Shown here one piece after another: positions 1 to 10,089 of a stretch of DNA of 22,849 bases; position 1 is the stretch's first letter; every line of letters begins with the position of its first letter. This stretch comes from Methanobacteriota archaeon (GTDB lineage: Archaea > Halobacteriota > Methanosarcinia > Methanosarcinales > Methanosarcinaceae). Location of the stretch: positions 1-22,849 of the forward strand of contig JAUPKV010000171.1 in the NCBI GenBank assembly GCA_030837265.1, in the 5' to 3' direction. Made by a program: the position numbers and the translations under genes. The notes under the pieces were generated by a model. The model searched no databases. It was not told where the DNA came from and was given only the letters and a program-made list of their open reading frames with translations.

Positions 1-274
1 CACTTATAAAATTAGGTGGTAATAAGCACTAAAGGCATTTTCCATCAGTAATTATAATGATCCCAAAACTGATTTCCAGATTGATTTAGTGCCTACTCCA
101 AAGTGTTGTGGCCTGCTGTAACATTACATTTAATAACAACCGTAACAAAAACCAGGATATTTGGATTGTTATAACTTACATGCCAATTCGACTTTTCGGA
201 TAGGTTTTTAGTTGATTAATAAAACCCCACTCCTCTTTGGACTTTATATTTTATTGTTTTTCAATTAAGAATGT
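1..274. other. Intergenic, no gene seen
   Basis: AT-rich stretch at the left edge, downstream of the minus-strand propeller gene. I see no coding region, RNA gene or convincing hairpin in it. Confidence 0.5.
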
Positions 275-1516
275 TCAATTATTCACTGTGACATAATTGG
301 TCTTCTTTGCAGTGTTACTACCGGCTGCATTTTTTACAGTTAAACTGACAGTATACTTTCCCGCTTTTGTATATTTATGTACAGGATTCTGATCTTTTGA
401 AGTGCTTTTATCTCCAAAGTCCCAGGACCAGTAATATGCGTCTGAACTTTTATCTGTGAATGTAACTGTTAATGGTGTTTTTCCAGTTACTGGAGATGCA
501 GTAAAAGCAGCGATCGGAAGGTAACTTATAGTGCCCGTATAGATATCAGGCTTATCATTTCCATTGCGATAATCTGTCCATACAACTTTATTATCGTAGA
601 TTGCAGGGGTTACCTGGTCTGATTTGTCTGTAGTGTGTATTTGTTGATGGGTGACAAGATCATAAGCGTAGATATCCCAGTTTCCGTTACGATTATCCTG
701 CCATAGTATGGAATTACCGTATATTACCGGAGCTTGCTGGTCGGAATTATTTGTGGTTATCTGAGTCTCTTTTTTGGTTGAAAGATCATACATATAAATA
801 TCCCAATTGTTATTGCGATATGCATCATAGACTATCCGGTCACCATAAATATCAGGCATCCAAATCATTTCTGAAGTGAAATCGCCTTTAGCTATTTTAG
901 TTTGCTTTTTTGTGGAAAGGTCATATAAGCAAACATAGTAATCTCCACCGTTAAATCCGTCAAAGTCCAACCACACAATCCTATTACCGTAGATGTGAGG
1001 ATTATGTGCTGATACTATTGTTTGTATTTTGGTTTCTTTTTTGGTAGAGATATCGTACATATAAAGATCATACCAACTTTCCCTCTCATTATAAGCGTTC
1101 TTGACATACACTATTTTGTTTCCATAGATATCAGGCTCCGATGCTACTCCGCTTGTGGTGATACGAGTCTGTTTTTTTGTAGCCAGATCCTGAAGATATA
1201 TATCCGATCCTCCATTTCTCCCATCTGTCCAGACAACATTGTTCCCATATATAGCAGGATGCGTCTGATCTAATTGATTTGTGGTGTGAGTTTCCTTTTT
1301 ATTTGAGAGATCAAATATGTAGGTATCCCAGTTTCCACTTCGATAATCCTGCCACACTATATTGTTTCCGTAAATTACAGGGAAGGCCGCCGTTCCGTGA
1401 TTGGTGATAGGAGTCTCAGTAATGGATGCCGAGGCTGTGGACGAAACGAGAATTAAAAATAAAAGTACAGCAGCTAAAGCTAATGCAGTTGAACCAAACA
1501 TTTCCTTATTTTTCAT
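275..1516 (-). CDS. Secreted beta-propeller protein with C-terminal PKD domain
   Basis: Predicted exported surface protein of 413 residues. Residues 1-30 form a signal peptide with a hydrophobic core (about 10-25) and a likely cleavage after Ala-Ser-Ala. Residues about 42-332 hold seven tandem repeats of about 40 residues. Each has the core pattern P-x-IYGN-x-(I/V)-VW, followed by N-x-DIY-x-YDL-(S/A)TKK and a short TxIT segment, so the protein probably folds as one complete seven-bladed TolB/WD-like propeller. Residues about 333-413 are a PKD domain with the typical WDFGD motif and a YTVSLTV strand. Such propeller-PKD surface proteins are common in Methanosarcina; the ligand is unknown, and an adhesive or envelope role is inference. 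A purine-rich GAGAAGAGG lies just upstream of the ATG. The gene stands alone, about 0.5 kb downstream of metG on the same strand. Confidence 0.85.
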   Translation of the reverse strand: MKNKEMFGSTALALAAVLLFLILVSSTASASITETPITNHGTAAFPVIYGNNIVWQDYRSGNWDTYIFDLSNKKETHTTNQLDQTHPAIYGNNVVWTDGRNGGSDIYLQDLATKKQTRITTSGVASEPDIYGNKIVYVKNAYNERESWYDLYMYDISTKKETKIQTIVSAHNPHIYGNRIVWLDFDGFNGGDYYVCLYDLSTKKQTKIAKGDFTSEMIWMPDIYGDRIVYDAYRNNNWDIYMYDLSTKKETQITTNNSDQQAPVIYGNSILWQDNRNGNWDIYAYDLVTHQQIHTTDKSDQVTPAIYDNKVVWTDYRNGNDKPDIYTGTISYLPIAAFTASPVTGKTPLTVTFTDKSSDAYYWSWDFGDKSTSKDQNPVHKYTKAGKYTVSLTVKNAAGSNTAKKTNYVTVNN

Positions 1517-2025
1517 GTTCCTCTTCTCATTTATTTTATTAGAGTTTTAATGTTTTTATTATGTGAGCTGATCCTAAAACTTAGAATTGATCCTCAAATT
1601 TCTGATTTTGTTAGATCTTTAATTTTTATCATATATTAGAATCCAATTGAATTCCAAAGACCACAACTATTAAACAGCTTATATTTCTTATTACCAGAGT
1701 GTCTAACATTGAGTTTTCACAAAACCACTTAATTTTCATACCAATAATAGTTTCAAACTATTTTCATAATCGGAAACTTGATTTGTCATTCTTTAGAATA
1801 CTTGTCTATTACTTAGGGAGTGCAAAAGATCAACAAATACGTAGACCTAAAAGTCGTTCGGTAATTAAATTTTAGAGTACCGAGATAAAAAAGAAAATGT
1901 TTGAAACCTTAAAAATAAAAAAGCAGGAAATAGCCCATTACTCATAATAATTGTCGGACAGCCTTTTTGGAATAAAATGACTGCCCGTAATTTAATTTTG
2001 ATTTTGACTTTAATCTCTTTATTTT
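1517..2025. other. Intergenic region between metG and the propeller gene
   Basis: About 500 bases of AT-rich sequence without a supportable gene. It should hold the promoter of the propeller gene and the 3' end of the metG transcript. On the minus strand, arms at 1954-1960 and 1981-1987 can form a 7-bp stem with one G-U pair and a 20-base loop about 40-70 bases past the metG stop. This may be a weak terminator or 3' end structure. Nothing else stood out. Confidence 0.4.
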
Positions 2026-4143
2026 TCAGCGTATTCTGGAACCCGGTTTAATCTCTTTATCCGGCATAAGGGCTGAAACAATGTTTTCACAATCGTCTGC
2101 TGCAAGTATCATACCTTTTGACTCGACTCCGCACAGCTTGACAGGTTTGAGGTTGGCAAGTACGATCACGTATTTTCCAACAAGCTCTTCGGGAGAATAA
2201 AACGAAGCCAGGCCTGCCACAAGTTGTCTGGGTTTTTCCTCTCCGATGTCAACTTCAACCCTGAGGAGTTTCTCAGATTTCTTTATGGGTTCGGCAAGCA
2301 GGACCTTTCCTACTCTTATATCGAGTTTTGCAAAGTCTCCGTATTCGATCATGGGAAGAGTTTCTTTAAACTCGATTTCCTTAGCTTTTGCTTTTTCCGA
2401 TTTTGCGGCTTCTTCTGCCGGGCCCATTCCTTCGGATTTAGAAGGTTCTTTATCGTTCCCTTTTGCCGCCTTCGCATTCGCAGCTTTTACGCGCTGGTTT
2501 GCAATCTCTTCCATCCCGGCTATCCTGTCATCTTCAAGCTTGGTAAAGAGAATTTCAGGTTTTTCGAGTTTTGTACCTGCCTTTATGGGCACGAGGGCTT
2601 CACTGTACCGGGCTGCGTGCAGGTCTCCTTGCTGTCCCAGCTCTTTCCAGGCAGTTTCCATGGTTTGAGGAAGCACTGGCTCAAAGATAAGGCCGAGGGC
2701 TTTTGCTATGTGGAGGCAGTTGTAAAGTACATTTCCACAGGCTGCCTTATCCTCTTTTATCAGGCTCCAGGGTTCATTAACCTGAAAATAGCTGTTCCCG
2801 AAAGATGCAAAAGCCATTGCGGAATCGACGGCTTTTTTAAACTCGTATTCGGCCATTGATGCTTTTATTTCTTTTAGAGCTTTTTCTATTTCGTCACTTA
2901 CCTCAGGTTCGAGCTGCCCTTCAGGAACTTCTCCAAAATTCTTGTAAGTAAAAAGCATTGTTCGGTACAGGAAGTTTCCAAGCACGGCTACAAGTTCGGT
3001 ATTGATTTTTTCCTGAAGTACGTGCCAGGAAAAGTTCAGTTCTTTGGTATGGGAGGTATAGCTTGCCAGGTAATATCTTAGCAGGTCAGGGTGGAAGCCG
3101 TGTTCCAGATAATCTTCTCCCACCCAGACAACATAACCTCGAGTTTTTGAAAACTTCTTATCTTCTATTTTGACCATTCCTGAAGCTACAACAGCTGTCG
3201 GTACCGAGTAATCTGCCCCTTTGAGCATGGCCGGCCAGAAGATGCAGTGATGGTAGGCAATATCTCCACCTATAAAATGAACAATTTCCCCGTCATTTTT
3301 CCAGTATTTTTCCCAGGAGTTACCTGTCGCTGCAGCCCATTCCTCGGTAAAAGCTATGTATCCTATAGGAGCGTCTACCCAGACATAAACTACAAGATCA
3401 TCATGTCCGGGGAATTTCACTCCCCATTCAAGGTTTCTTGTAATGCACCAGTCAGTAAGCCCCTGTTTCACCCAGCCCAATGCATAGTTTATGGCGTTGA
3501 TCGTTCCTCCGAGCTCATTTGAAAGATAACCCATCAGGTAATCACTGAATTTAGAAAGCTCGAAAAAGAAATGTTCCTGCTGACGGTATTCTGCAGGCCC
3601 TCCGCAGATGGTGCACACAGGGTTCTGAAGCTCTCCTGGCTCCAGATGCTTTCCACATCCCTGGTCACATTCATCTCCCCTGGCAGTTTCTCCGCAGTGT
3701 GGACAGGAACCCTCAACGTAGCGGTCAGGAAGAAAACGGTTGCATTTAGGACAGTAGGCAATTTCGATGGTTTTTGGGTACACATAACCTTTTTCTATCA
3801 GCTTATTGACAATATCCAGAGTCCGGTTATGATTTTCAGGATCATCTGTCGTTCCGAAAGCGTCAAAATAAATTCCGAGCTGTTTGAAGGTTTCGTCAAA
3901 ATGCCTGTGATACTTCTCTACGAGTTCTTTAGGAGTGATTCCAAGTTCCTCGGCATTCACGACAATGGGGGTACCGTGTGTATCCGAACCGCAGATAAAA
4001 GTGACCTCTCTTCCTTCTTTACGCAGGGAACGGGCAAAGATATCAGCGGGCACATAGGTCCGGAGATGCCCTATATGGGCTGTGCCGTTAGCATAAGGTA
4101 GACCACAGGTCACAAGTACGGGTTTACTGGATGATTCTGACAT
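2026..4143 (-). CDS. metG: Methionyl-tRNA synthetase with fused C-terminal tRNA-binding domain
   Basis: Cytoplasmic class I aminoacyl-tRNA synthetase that charges tRNA-Met with methionine using ATP. Positions below count from an upstream in-frame ATG at 4155. The HIGH signature is intact at 27-30 and the KMSKS loop appears as KFSKT at 334-338. The zinc-binding insert carries four CxxC-like pairs (C135/C138, C151/C154, C163/C167, C181/C184), the two-knuckle form. The last about 110 residues are an EMAP/Trbp111-type OB-fold domain (LDIRVGKV, then LVAGLASFY, then SKGMILAA) that aids tRNA binding and dimerisation; in some organisms it is a separate chain. I chose the ATG at 4143, four codons inside the upstream ATG, because GGAGAT lies six bases before it, while the upstream ATG overlaps that ribosome site. 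This gives 705 residues. It is divergent from the SppA gene. Confidence 0.95.
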   Translation of the reverse strand: MSESSSKPVLVTCGLPYANGTAHIGHLRTYVPADIFARSLRKEGREVTFICGSDTHGTPIVVNAEELGITPKELVEKYHRHFDETFKQLGIYFDAFGTTDDPENHNRTLDIVNKLIEKGYVYPKTIEIAYCPKCNRFLPDRYVEGSCPHCGETARGDECDQGCGKHLEPGELQNPVCTICGGPAEYRQQEHFFFELSKFSDYLMGYLSNELGGTINAINYALGWVKQGLTDWCITRNLEWGVKFPGHDDLVVYVWVDAPIGYIAFTEEWAAATGNSWEKYWKNDGEIVHFIGGDIAYHHCIFWPAMLKGADYSVPTAVVASGMVKIEDKKFSKTRGYVVWVGEDYLEHGFHPDLLRYYLASYTSHTKELNFSWHVLQEKINTELVAVLGNFLYRTMLFTYKNFGEVPEGQLEPEVSDEIEKALKEIKASMAEYEFKKAVDSAMAFASFGNSYFQVNEPWSLIKEDKAACGNVLYNCLHIAKALGLIFEPVLPQTMETAWKELGQQGDLHAARYSEALVPIKAGTKLEKPEILFTKLEDDRIAGMEEIANQRVKAANAKAAKGNDKEPSKSEGMGPAEEAAKSEKAKAKEIEFKETLPMIEYGDFAKLDIRVGKVLLAEPIKKSEKLLRVEVDIGEEKPRQLVAGLASFYSPEELVGKYVIVLANLKPVKLCGVESKGMILAADDCENIVSALMPDKEIKPGSRIR

Positions 4144-4579
4144 TCTTATCTCCATATATTATTCAGTACGTTCATTTTCGCGGGTTGCAATTTTGAAATA
4201 TATTTCTCTTATAGCTTTTAAAATGTAGCTTATTTGCGGAATAGTTAATACCAATATATAAAGTAAATTGATAAAGCTTTACAGTAAGTCCATTAAGATT
4301 AAAAATCAGAAGTCAACCTTATTTTCTAAAACCAGTTTAAATGAGATTTAAAATGTTTTTAAAGCTATTCTGTAAGTATCTTTATCTCTATTTTTGGCGT
4401 TTAAGGAGTTAAGACTTAGTGTAATATAGTATAAGTGTAATGGCTATTACAAATCAAATCCAGATAATATAAAATGAAGCTAGAATATCAATACTTAGAC
4501 GAATAATGATGAAATGTAAGATAATATTAATAATAACTTAGGAGTTCAGGTCATTAAGTTATCCTATTCTAAATATTAA
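4144..4579. other. Divergent promoter region metG / sppA
   Basis: About 440 bases of very AT-rich sequence between two divergent genes. It must carry the metG promoter on the minus strand; a TTTTAAAA block near 4217-4225 is the best TATA candidate, but others are possible. No gene or clear RNA structure was seen. Confidence 0.4.
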
Positions 4580-4588
4580 TTTATAAAT
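4580..4588 (+). promoter_or_regulatory. TATA box for sppA, probably giving a leaderless mRNA
   Basis: TTTATAAAT is centred about 27 bases before the ATG at 4611. That is the usual archaeal distance to the transcription start, and no Shine-Dalgarno motif lies in between. Together these suggest transcription starts at or next to the start codon. Confidence 0.55.
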
Positions 4589-4610
4589 CCAAACTACACG
4601 GTCCTCTAAT

Positions 4611-5735
4611 ATGATCGATGAAAACACGAATCAAGAAGGTATGAAACCAGAGGGAAATTCTGGACATGACATTATGGAGAGTAGCGCTCATGCTAACAGA
4701 GAAGAACTTGCTCCCATTCAAGGCACGCAGGATAATAGGGGTAAATTTTCCTCAACCGAGTCTGCTCCAAATGATACGAATTTTGAAAAACAGAATTCAA
4801 ATTCCTCCACAAAAAAGCAAAAGCGTCGCATGATTCCTTATATACTGGTCATGTTAGCTCTCATTGCTATTATAATGGTCAGTGCTGCGGTAATTCTCAA
4901 CGGTTTTGGGATTAAAGATAATCTTGGCAGCTCCCAGAAGGTGGCAGTTATCTATGTACAGGGCACCATGCTTTCAGGAAGCGTTCCTGCAGGACTTGGG
5001 TATGCAACCTCGGAAGAGATATCTGAAAATATACGCAGTGCTGTGAAGGATAAAGATGTAAAAGCAATTGTGCTTCGGATCAACAGTCCGGGAGGATCTC
5101 CTGTAGCAGCCCAGGAAATTGTTGAAGAAGTTAAGAAAGCTAAGGCGCACGGTGTCCCGGTTGTCGTTTCTATGGGAGATTCCGCAACCAGTGCTGCTTA
5201 CTATATCTCTGCACCTGCTAATTATATTATGGCAAGTCCTTCTACGGTTACCGGCTCAATCGGAGTGATCTGGATCTTTCAGAACATGTCGGGATCCTAC
5301 TCAAAAGACGGTATAGATTATCAGGTAGTAAAATCTGGAGAAATGAAAGATATGGGAAGTCCCTGGAGGGGATTAACGGATGCGGAAAAAGAGTATGCAC
5401 AAGGTGTGGTTTCAGAAGTATACGAAAATTTCGTAACTGAAGTTTCCGAAGGACGCGACATTAACATAAGTGAAGTAAAAGCCCTTGCCGACGGCCGCAT
5501 ATATACCGGAACCCGGGCAAAGCAGCTGAGACTGATAGATGGTTTCGGAGACATCTACGATGCAGTAGATAAAGCCGCAGAACTCGGAAACGTCACAGGA
5601 GAACCTAAAGTAGTTTATATGAACAAGGTAAGCCTCTCAAAGCTTATTCTGGGTTCGGACTCCGGACAAGCCAGCAGTATCAATCAAATTGTCAGTTATT
5701 TTGAAAATAGTTCATATGGAAAGATTATCGCTTGA
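4611..5735 (+). CDS. sppA: Signal peptide peptidase SppA-type membrane serine protease (S49)
   Basis: Membrane-anchored protease of 374 residues, expected to degrade cleaved signal peptides within or at the membrane. Residues 1-73 are a polar, low-complexity N-terminal tail. Residues 74-97 form one transmembrane segment preceded by a KKQKRR cluster, and the catalytic domain follows (about 110-330). The Ser-Lys dyad of the single-domain SppA family is visible: Ser194 in SATSAAYY and Lys246 in SGEMKDMGSP. The INSPGGS oxyanion motif lies at 158-164. The length fits the short bacterial/archaeal form rather than the duplicated E. coli form. The long charged N-terminal tail is unusual. The ATG has no ribosome site, but a TATA box sits at leaderless distance. 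The next gene, serS, is 138 bases downstream with its own TATA-like sequence, so co-transcription is uncertain. Confidence 0.9.
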   Translation: MIDENTNQEGMKPEGNSGHDIMESSAHANREELAPIQGTQDNRGKFSSTESAPNDTNFEKQNSNSSTKKQKRRMIPYILVMLALIAIIMVSAAVILNGFGIKDNLGSSQKVAVIYVQGTMLSGSVPAGLGYATSEEISENIRSAVKDKDVKAIVLRINSPGGSPVAAQEIVEEVKKAKAHGVPVVVSMGDSATSAAYYISAPANYIMASPSTVTGSIGVIWIFQNMSGSYSKDGIDYQVVKSGEMKDMGSPWRGLTDAEKEYAQGVVSEVYENFVTEVSEGRDINISEVKALADGRIYTGTRAKQLRLIDGFGDIYDAVDKAAELGNVTGEPKVVYMNKVSLSKLILGSDSGQASSINQIVSYFENSSYGKIIA

Positions 5736-5807
5736 AATGAAGTACTGAAGAAGCAGGCTTCAGGATTGACAATTCAAATCCTGATCGTTTCCCAAATTTT
5801 TCCATAA

Positions 5808-7130
<1,323 letters not shown>

Positions 7131-7214
7131 TCCACTAAGAGGCTGTCTTAATAATCGAGCCATTTCTACAATTGGATAATTGGCAATGTTTACTCAAAAT
7201 TAGTTAGAAATGAA

Positions 7215-7376
7215 TTATTCTAATAATTTTTTTTTAAGACATTCAGGGCATCCTTCCCCTATTTTAGTCCATTTTCTACCAATATACATATAAACAGCTT
7301 GCTTATAGTATTCTCTGCAGTTTTCACATGGGGCATAATTACCTCCCTTCCTGGTTTTTGATTTACCTATTTTCAT
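7215..7376 (-). CDS. 53-residue zinc-knuckle mini-protein
   Basis: Small gene below usual length cut-offs. It reads MKIGKSKTRKGG, then PCENC, then a Tyr-rich centre, then GCPECLKKK. Two CxxC pairs (C17/C20 and C43/C46) are spaced as in a single zinc ribbon, and both ends are lysine-rich, so nucleic-acid or ribosome binding is plausible but not shown. The case for a real gene is a clean AGGAG ribosome site six bases before the ATG, the paired cysteines, and the basic termini. It stands alone, about 195 bases downstream of another small zinc-ribbon gene on the same strand and convergent with serS. I do not recognise a named family. Confidence 0.65.
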   Translation of the reverse strand: MKIGKSKTRKGGNYAPCENCREYYKQAVYMYIGRKWTKIGEGCPECLKKKLLE

Positions 7377-7501
7377 ATTCAACTCCTATATCTCTATACA
7401 CATTAATGGTATCTATACCAATGTCTAAATTAAAATCCCATCAAAAGCTAATTTACAGTATATTTACGACACTGCCAAAAAACTCGAAGCAAAATTCATG
7501 T

Positions 7502-7521
7502 GGCAGAGCCTTAACTCCGCC
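7502..7521 (-). terminator. Possible hairpin terminator after the zinc-ribbon gene
   Basis: Arms at 7502-7508 and 7515-7521 form a 7-bp stem (one G-U pair on the minus strand) with a 6-base loop. It lies about 50 bases past the stop of the 68-residue zinc-ribbon gene. No long T tract follows, so the call is weak. Confidence 0.3.
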
Positions 7522-7571
7522 CTAAAAATGAAAGAAAATAAGTATTTTAAATCCAGTTACATAAATAGCAC

Positions 7572-7778
7572 TTAGTATCTGCGATTCTCTCTGGGTTGCC
7601 TATGATTAGGAAGACAATCCCTGCAGTAAACCGGCCGTCCTTCTGTTGGTTTGAACGGAACTTCAGTCTCAACACCGCAATCAGAACAGATTACCTTGTA
7701 CATTTCTCTGGGAGCTCCGAAATCCCTGCGATTGCTGTCTCTTCCCCCGAAGGGTTTTCCTCTGTCATTAAAAGCCAT
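7572..7778 (-). CDS. Small CxxC-x17-CxxC zinc-ribbon protein
   Basis: Protein of 68 residues. Residues 1-25 are rich in Arg, Gly and Asp (an RG-like tail). Residues 31-55 are a zinc ribbon, C31xxC34 then exactly 17 residues then C52xxC55, with the VPFKPTEGRPVYC core typical of the CxxC-x17-CxxC family found in archaea and some bacteria. The C-terminus is basic (NHRQPRENRRY). The RG tail plus basic end suggests RNA binding; this is inference, and I know of no firm function for the family. A short AAAGGT lies before the ATG. The upstream region is long (over 300 bases) and carries two identical TATA-like palindromes, so the transcript may have a leader of about 150 bases. Confidence 0.85.
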   Translation of the reverse strand: MAFNDRGKPFGGRDSNRRDFGAPREMYKVICSDCGVETEVPFKPTEGRPVYCRDCLPNHRQPRENRRY

Positions 7779-8106
7779 TATTTTTACCTTTGTTTAGTTA
7801 TTGATTGATAGTTTAGGACATATGCGGTTGAATTGAGAAATCAATAACATTAACCAACAATCTAAAATATGAATGAGATATAACGCTACTGCGATTGATT
7901 TTGCTCCCCAAGTGCGTAAGTCCTGTACTAGGTAATATGTGCAAGTTGTATATATACATATTTACTTGTATATATACATTTGATTTGTGATTGCTACCTC
8001 TCTGCATCTCCATTGATGAATGTAAAATTGAAAATCACTGATTTATGACTGATTGTAATCCTTACTTATAGGATTAAACTCGAGAAATGAGGTTCTGCTC
8101 TTTTAC
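7779..8106. other. Long upstream/leader region of the zinc-ribbon gene
   Basis: About 330 bases without a supportable gene, between the end of the glucoamylase gene and the start of the zinc-ribbon gene, both on the minus strand. It contains the twin palindrome described separately. The part from 7779 to about 7925 would be an untranslated leader if that palindrome holds the promoter. An open frame of 66 codons runs across it but has no protein-like character. Confidence 0.45.
7946..7979. promoter_or_regulatory. Twin perfect palindromes, candidate promoter/operator
   Basis: TGTATATATACA, a perfect 12-bp palindrome, occurs at 7947-7958 and again at 7967-7978. The 14-base sequence including the flanking T on each side is identical in both copies. 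The centres are exactly 20 bases apart, about two helical turns, so both copies face the same side of the DNA. Each contains a TATA box. The site lies about 170 bases upstream of the zinc-ribbon gene. It may be a double operator overlapping the promoter, or simply two alternative TATA boxes. Confidence 0.45.
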
Positions 8107-10089
8107 TTAACTTTGTTCTTTATTTCCTGCTTTTTTCGTACATATCTTGTCCAGAAGCAGGATATTATCGAGCATGAGGGACTCGCTCCACCCTAAGGGG
8201 ATTGCCCAGGCAGGTTTGCCTGTGGATTTATCCATCTGCTCCGGAAGAAGTCCGGTACTGGTTGCACCAGCCAGAGCACATTTAAGGAGTTTGATCCCAT
8301 CACCGGTTAGTTTATTCACGGTTTCGTCGTATTTCTCTTCTATTTCCCGGGGAAGGTCAAGGGCAAGTGAGAACATTGCTTCCGAAAGCCATAGAGTGGT
8401 TACTGTCCAGGGGTTTCCTTCTATGTAACTATCGTTTTCGTACCTTTTGATCCCATAGCTCTGATTGATTGGCATTGAGAGTTTTTTCCGGATGTTTTCT
8501 ATCATAAACTGGATCATATCTTTCTCTACAGGATCTTTTGGGGACAGCATACCAAATGGAATATAAGTGCTCAGGATACTTGCATCGATGGTCTTGTCCA
8601 ATTTTTCATTAATAATTCCTTTGGCGAAGTAGCCTTCTTGAAGCCAAAGACGGTCAATAGTAGCCTGTTTTACATACTCGGCCCTTTTTCTCCAGCGCCT
8701 TGCCATGCCATCCTCCCCGTTTTCTTCGGCAATGTGAGAAGCGCCAATCAGCCCGGCATATATTGAGGCGTTTGTATATGTGAATATTCCGTGGTAGGTC
8801 TCCCACAGGTCAGTACAACTTTCGTGAAGCCCGGATTTTGTCCGCTTCATAAGATACTCAGCACCCCTGAGCACTGAGATCCATACTTCTTCCAGGAACT
8901 CAACCTTTTTCAGGCCTTCAAGAATCCTGTAGTAAATGTCCATAGCATAAAGGGTGGACCCTGTTTCATCAATTTGTGTCGAGTAATCAAAATTACCCCA
9001 GGAAGGGGCTATATCCCCATTGAGCCAGTATCGCTGAAACCAGGAACCGTCAGGGAGTTGTGTTCCAATTGACCATTTGAAAAACATGTCACAGTATTCC
9101 GGATAGCCTGAGTGCTTGAGTGCGAGTACGATCTCGGCAGTATCCCGATTCCAGCAAAACCCGTATCCCCCACACTTCTCAAAATTGGGATCAAACTCAG
9201 GAGCAGCCACAAAAGACCCATATTCGCGGTCTTGAAGCAGGTAAAGGGTAAGAATAGAGCGGTTGTAGGCGCTGAACAATTCCTGCCGAAGGTTATCGTA
9301 ACCCTCGAGTCCGGGCATTTTTAGTACCTTTTTTTTCGAGAGCCACATAACCCAATGTTCTCTTGTCTTCTCAAAAATATGTTCAAGGGACATTTTAGAG
9401 AGTTCATACATTCTTTTATAAAGAAGGCTCCGGGAAGATGCGGCTCCTATCAAGATAACAAATTCATTTGATCCGTTTTCTTCAAGTTCAAGGTCCCAAC
9501 CGACAGCGTTATTAATGTTTCCTATATCCTCTTTGTTCCGCTGGAGTTTTCCATCTTCCATATCATACTTGGAATTCGTCCACCATATGGTATCCATAGC
9601 TTTTCCAATCTGCCATTCAGTGAATTCGGGCAGGGATTGGATTCCTATATAGTAGTTTTGCCGGTACTGTGCAAGCAGGCGAACATCCGAATCGCAAAAA
9701 GCTGAGTTTTTTGTAGATGTTTCCCCTACATTGAAATTCGAGTAATAGAAAAATTTTCCTGAGACCTTTCTTTGGGACTGAACCTTGAACCTGCGGATAA
9801 GCACAGGCACATCCGGATGCACAAGATCTAGAATAGAAATGCGAACTCCCGAATCATGATAAAGTTTTGTGGATACGATATTGGTGTCTTCTATATAGTT
9901 CTGGATGCTGTGCCAATCGTTATCATTTGTCCAGAGGAGTTTTCCATCCACATGAATACAGGCAACAGACTCCTCCACATGTTGGGCATGATCTCGGCGG
10001 GGATAAAAGAAGCCTAAAAGATCCCCCTTCCTTCCCATTGTAACAAGCAGTTCATTATTTCCCAGGATAACATTGGGTTGTTTTATCAC
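8107..10089 (-). CDS. GH15 glucoamylase-type glycoside hydrolase
   Basis: Predicted cytoplasmic exo-acting alpha-glucan hydrolase that would release glucose from glycogen or maltodextrins. It has 660 residues and no signal peptide. The N-terminal about 250 residues are the beta-sandwich domain of prokaryotic GH15 enzymes, and about 260-650 are the (alpha/alpha)6 barrel. Visible family motifs are WNRD at 313-316 (substrate-binding Arg-Asp), QIDETGSTLYAM at 372-383, the general acid Glu430 in DLWET, and the general base Glu617 in LLPEQMD, followed by GWSES. All key residues appear intact. The start is GTG, with GAGGGG about eight bases upstream. Its first four bases overlap the stop of the preceding ACT-V4R gene, so translation is probably coupled. 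It is the last gene of the alpha-glucan operon. Trehalase or glucodextranase activity is possible, since GH15 members vary. Confidence 0.88.
   Translation of the reverse strand: MIKQPNVILGNNELLVTMGRKGDLLGFFYPRRDHAQHVEESVACIHVDGKLLWTNDNDWHSIQNYIEDTNIVSTKLYHDSGVRISILDLVHPDVPVLIRRFKVQSQRKVSGKFFYYSNFNVGETSTKNSAFCDSDVRLLAQYRQNYYIGIQSLPEFTEWQIGKAMDTIWWTNSKYDMEDGKLQRNKEDIGNINNAVGWDLELEENGSNEFVILIGAASSRSLLYKRMYELSKMSLEHIFEKTREHWVMWLSKKKVLKMPGLEGYDNLRQELFSAYNRSILTLYLLQDREYGSFVAAPEFDPNFEKCGGYGFCWNRDTAEIVLALKHSGYPEYCDMFFKWSIGTQLPDGSWFQRYWLNGDIAPSWGNFDYSTQIDETGSTLYAMDIYYRILEGLKKVEFLEEVWISVLRGAEYLMKRTKSGLHESCTDLWETYHGIFTYTNASIYAGLIGASHIAEENGEDGMARRWRKRAEYVKQATIDRLWLQEGYFAKGIINEKLDKTIDASILSTYIPFGMLSPKDPVEKDMIQFMIENIRKKLSMPINQSYGIKRYENDSYIEGNPWTVTTLWLSEAMFSLALDLPREIEEKYDETVNKLTGDGIKLLKCALAGATSTGLLPEQMDKSTGKPAWAIPLGWSESLMLDNILLLDKICTKKAGNKEQS

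Noticed and set aside
2224..2859. 211-codon open frame on the plus strand opposite metG
   Set aside because: It lies fully within the well-supported metG frame, its translation is Phe/Cys-rich without domains, and other open frames on the same strand overlap it. It is a shadow of metG codon use.
3571..4101. 176-codon open frame opposite the 5' half of metG
   Set aside because: Antisense to conserved catalytic and zinc-binding segments; no ribosome site or recognisable domain.
7328..7525. 65-codon plus-strand frame downstream of serS
   Set aside because: It overlaps the 53-codon zinc-knuckle gene on the other strand, which has a better ribosome site and cysteine pattern.
7813..8013. 66-codon minus-strand open frame upstream of the zinc-ribbon gene
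   Set aside because: It runs through the twin TATA palindromes, has no protein-like pattern, and the region reads better as promoter and leader.
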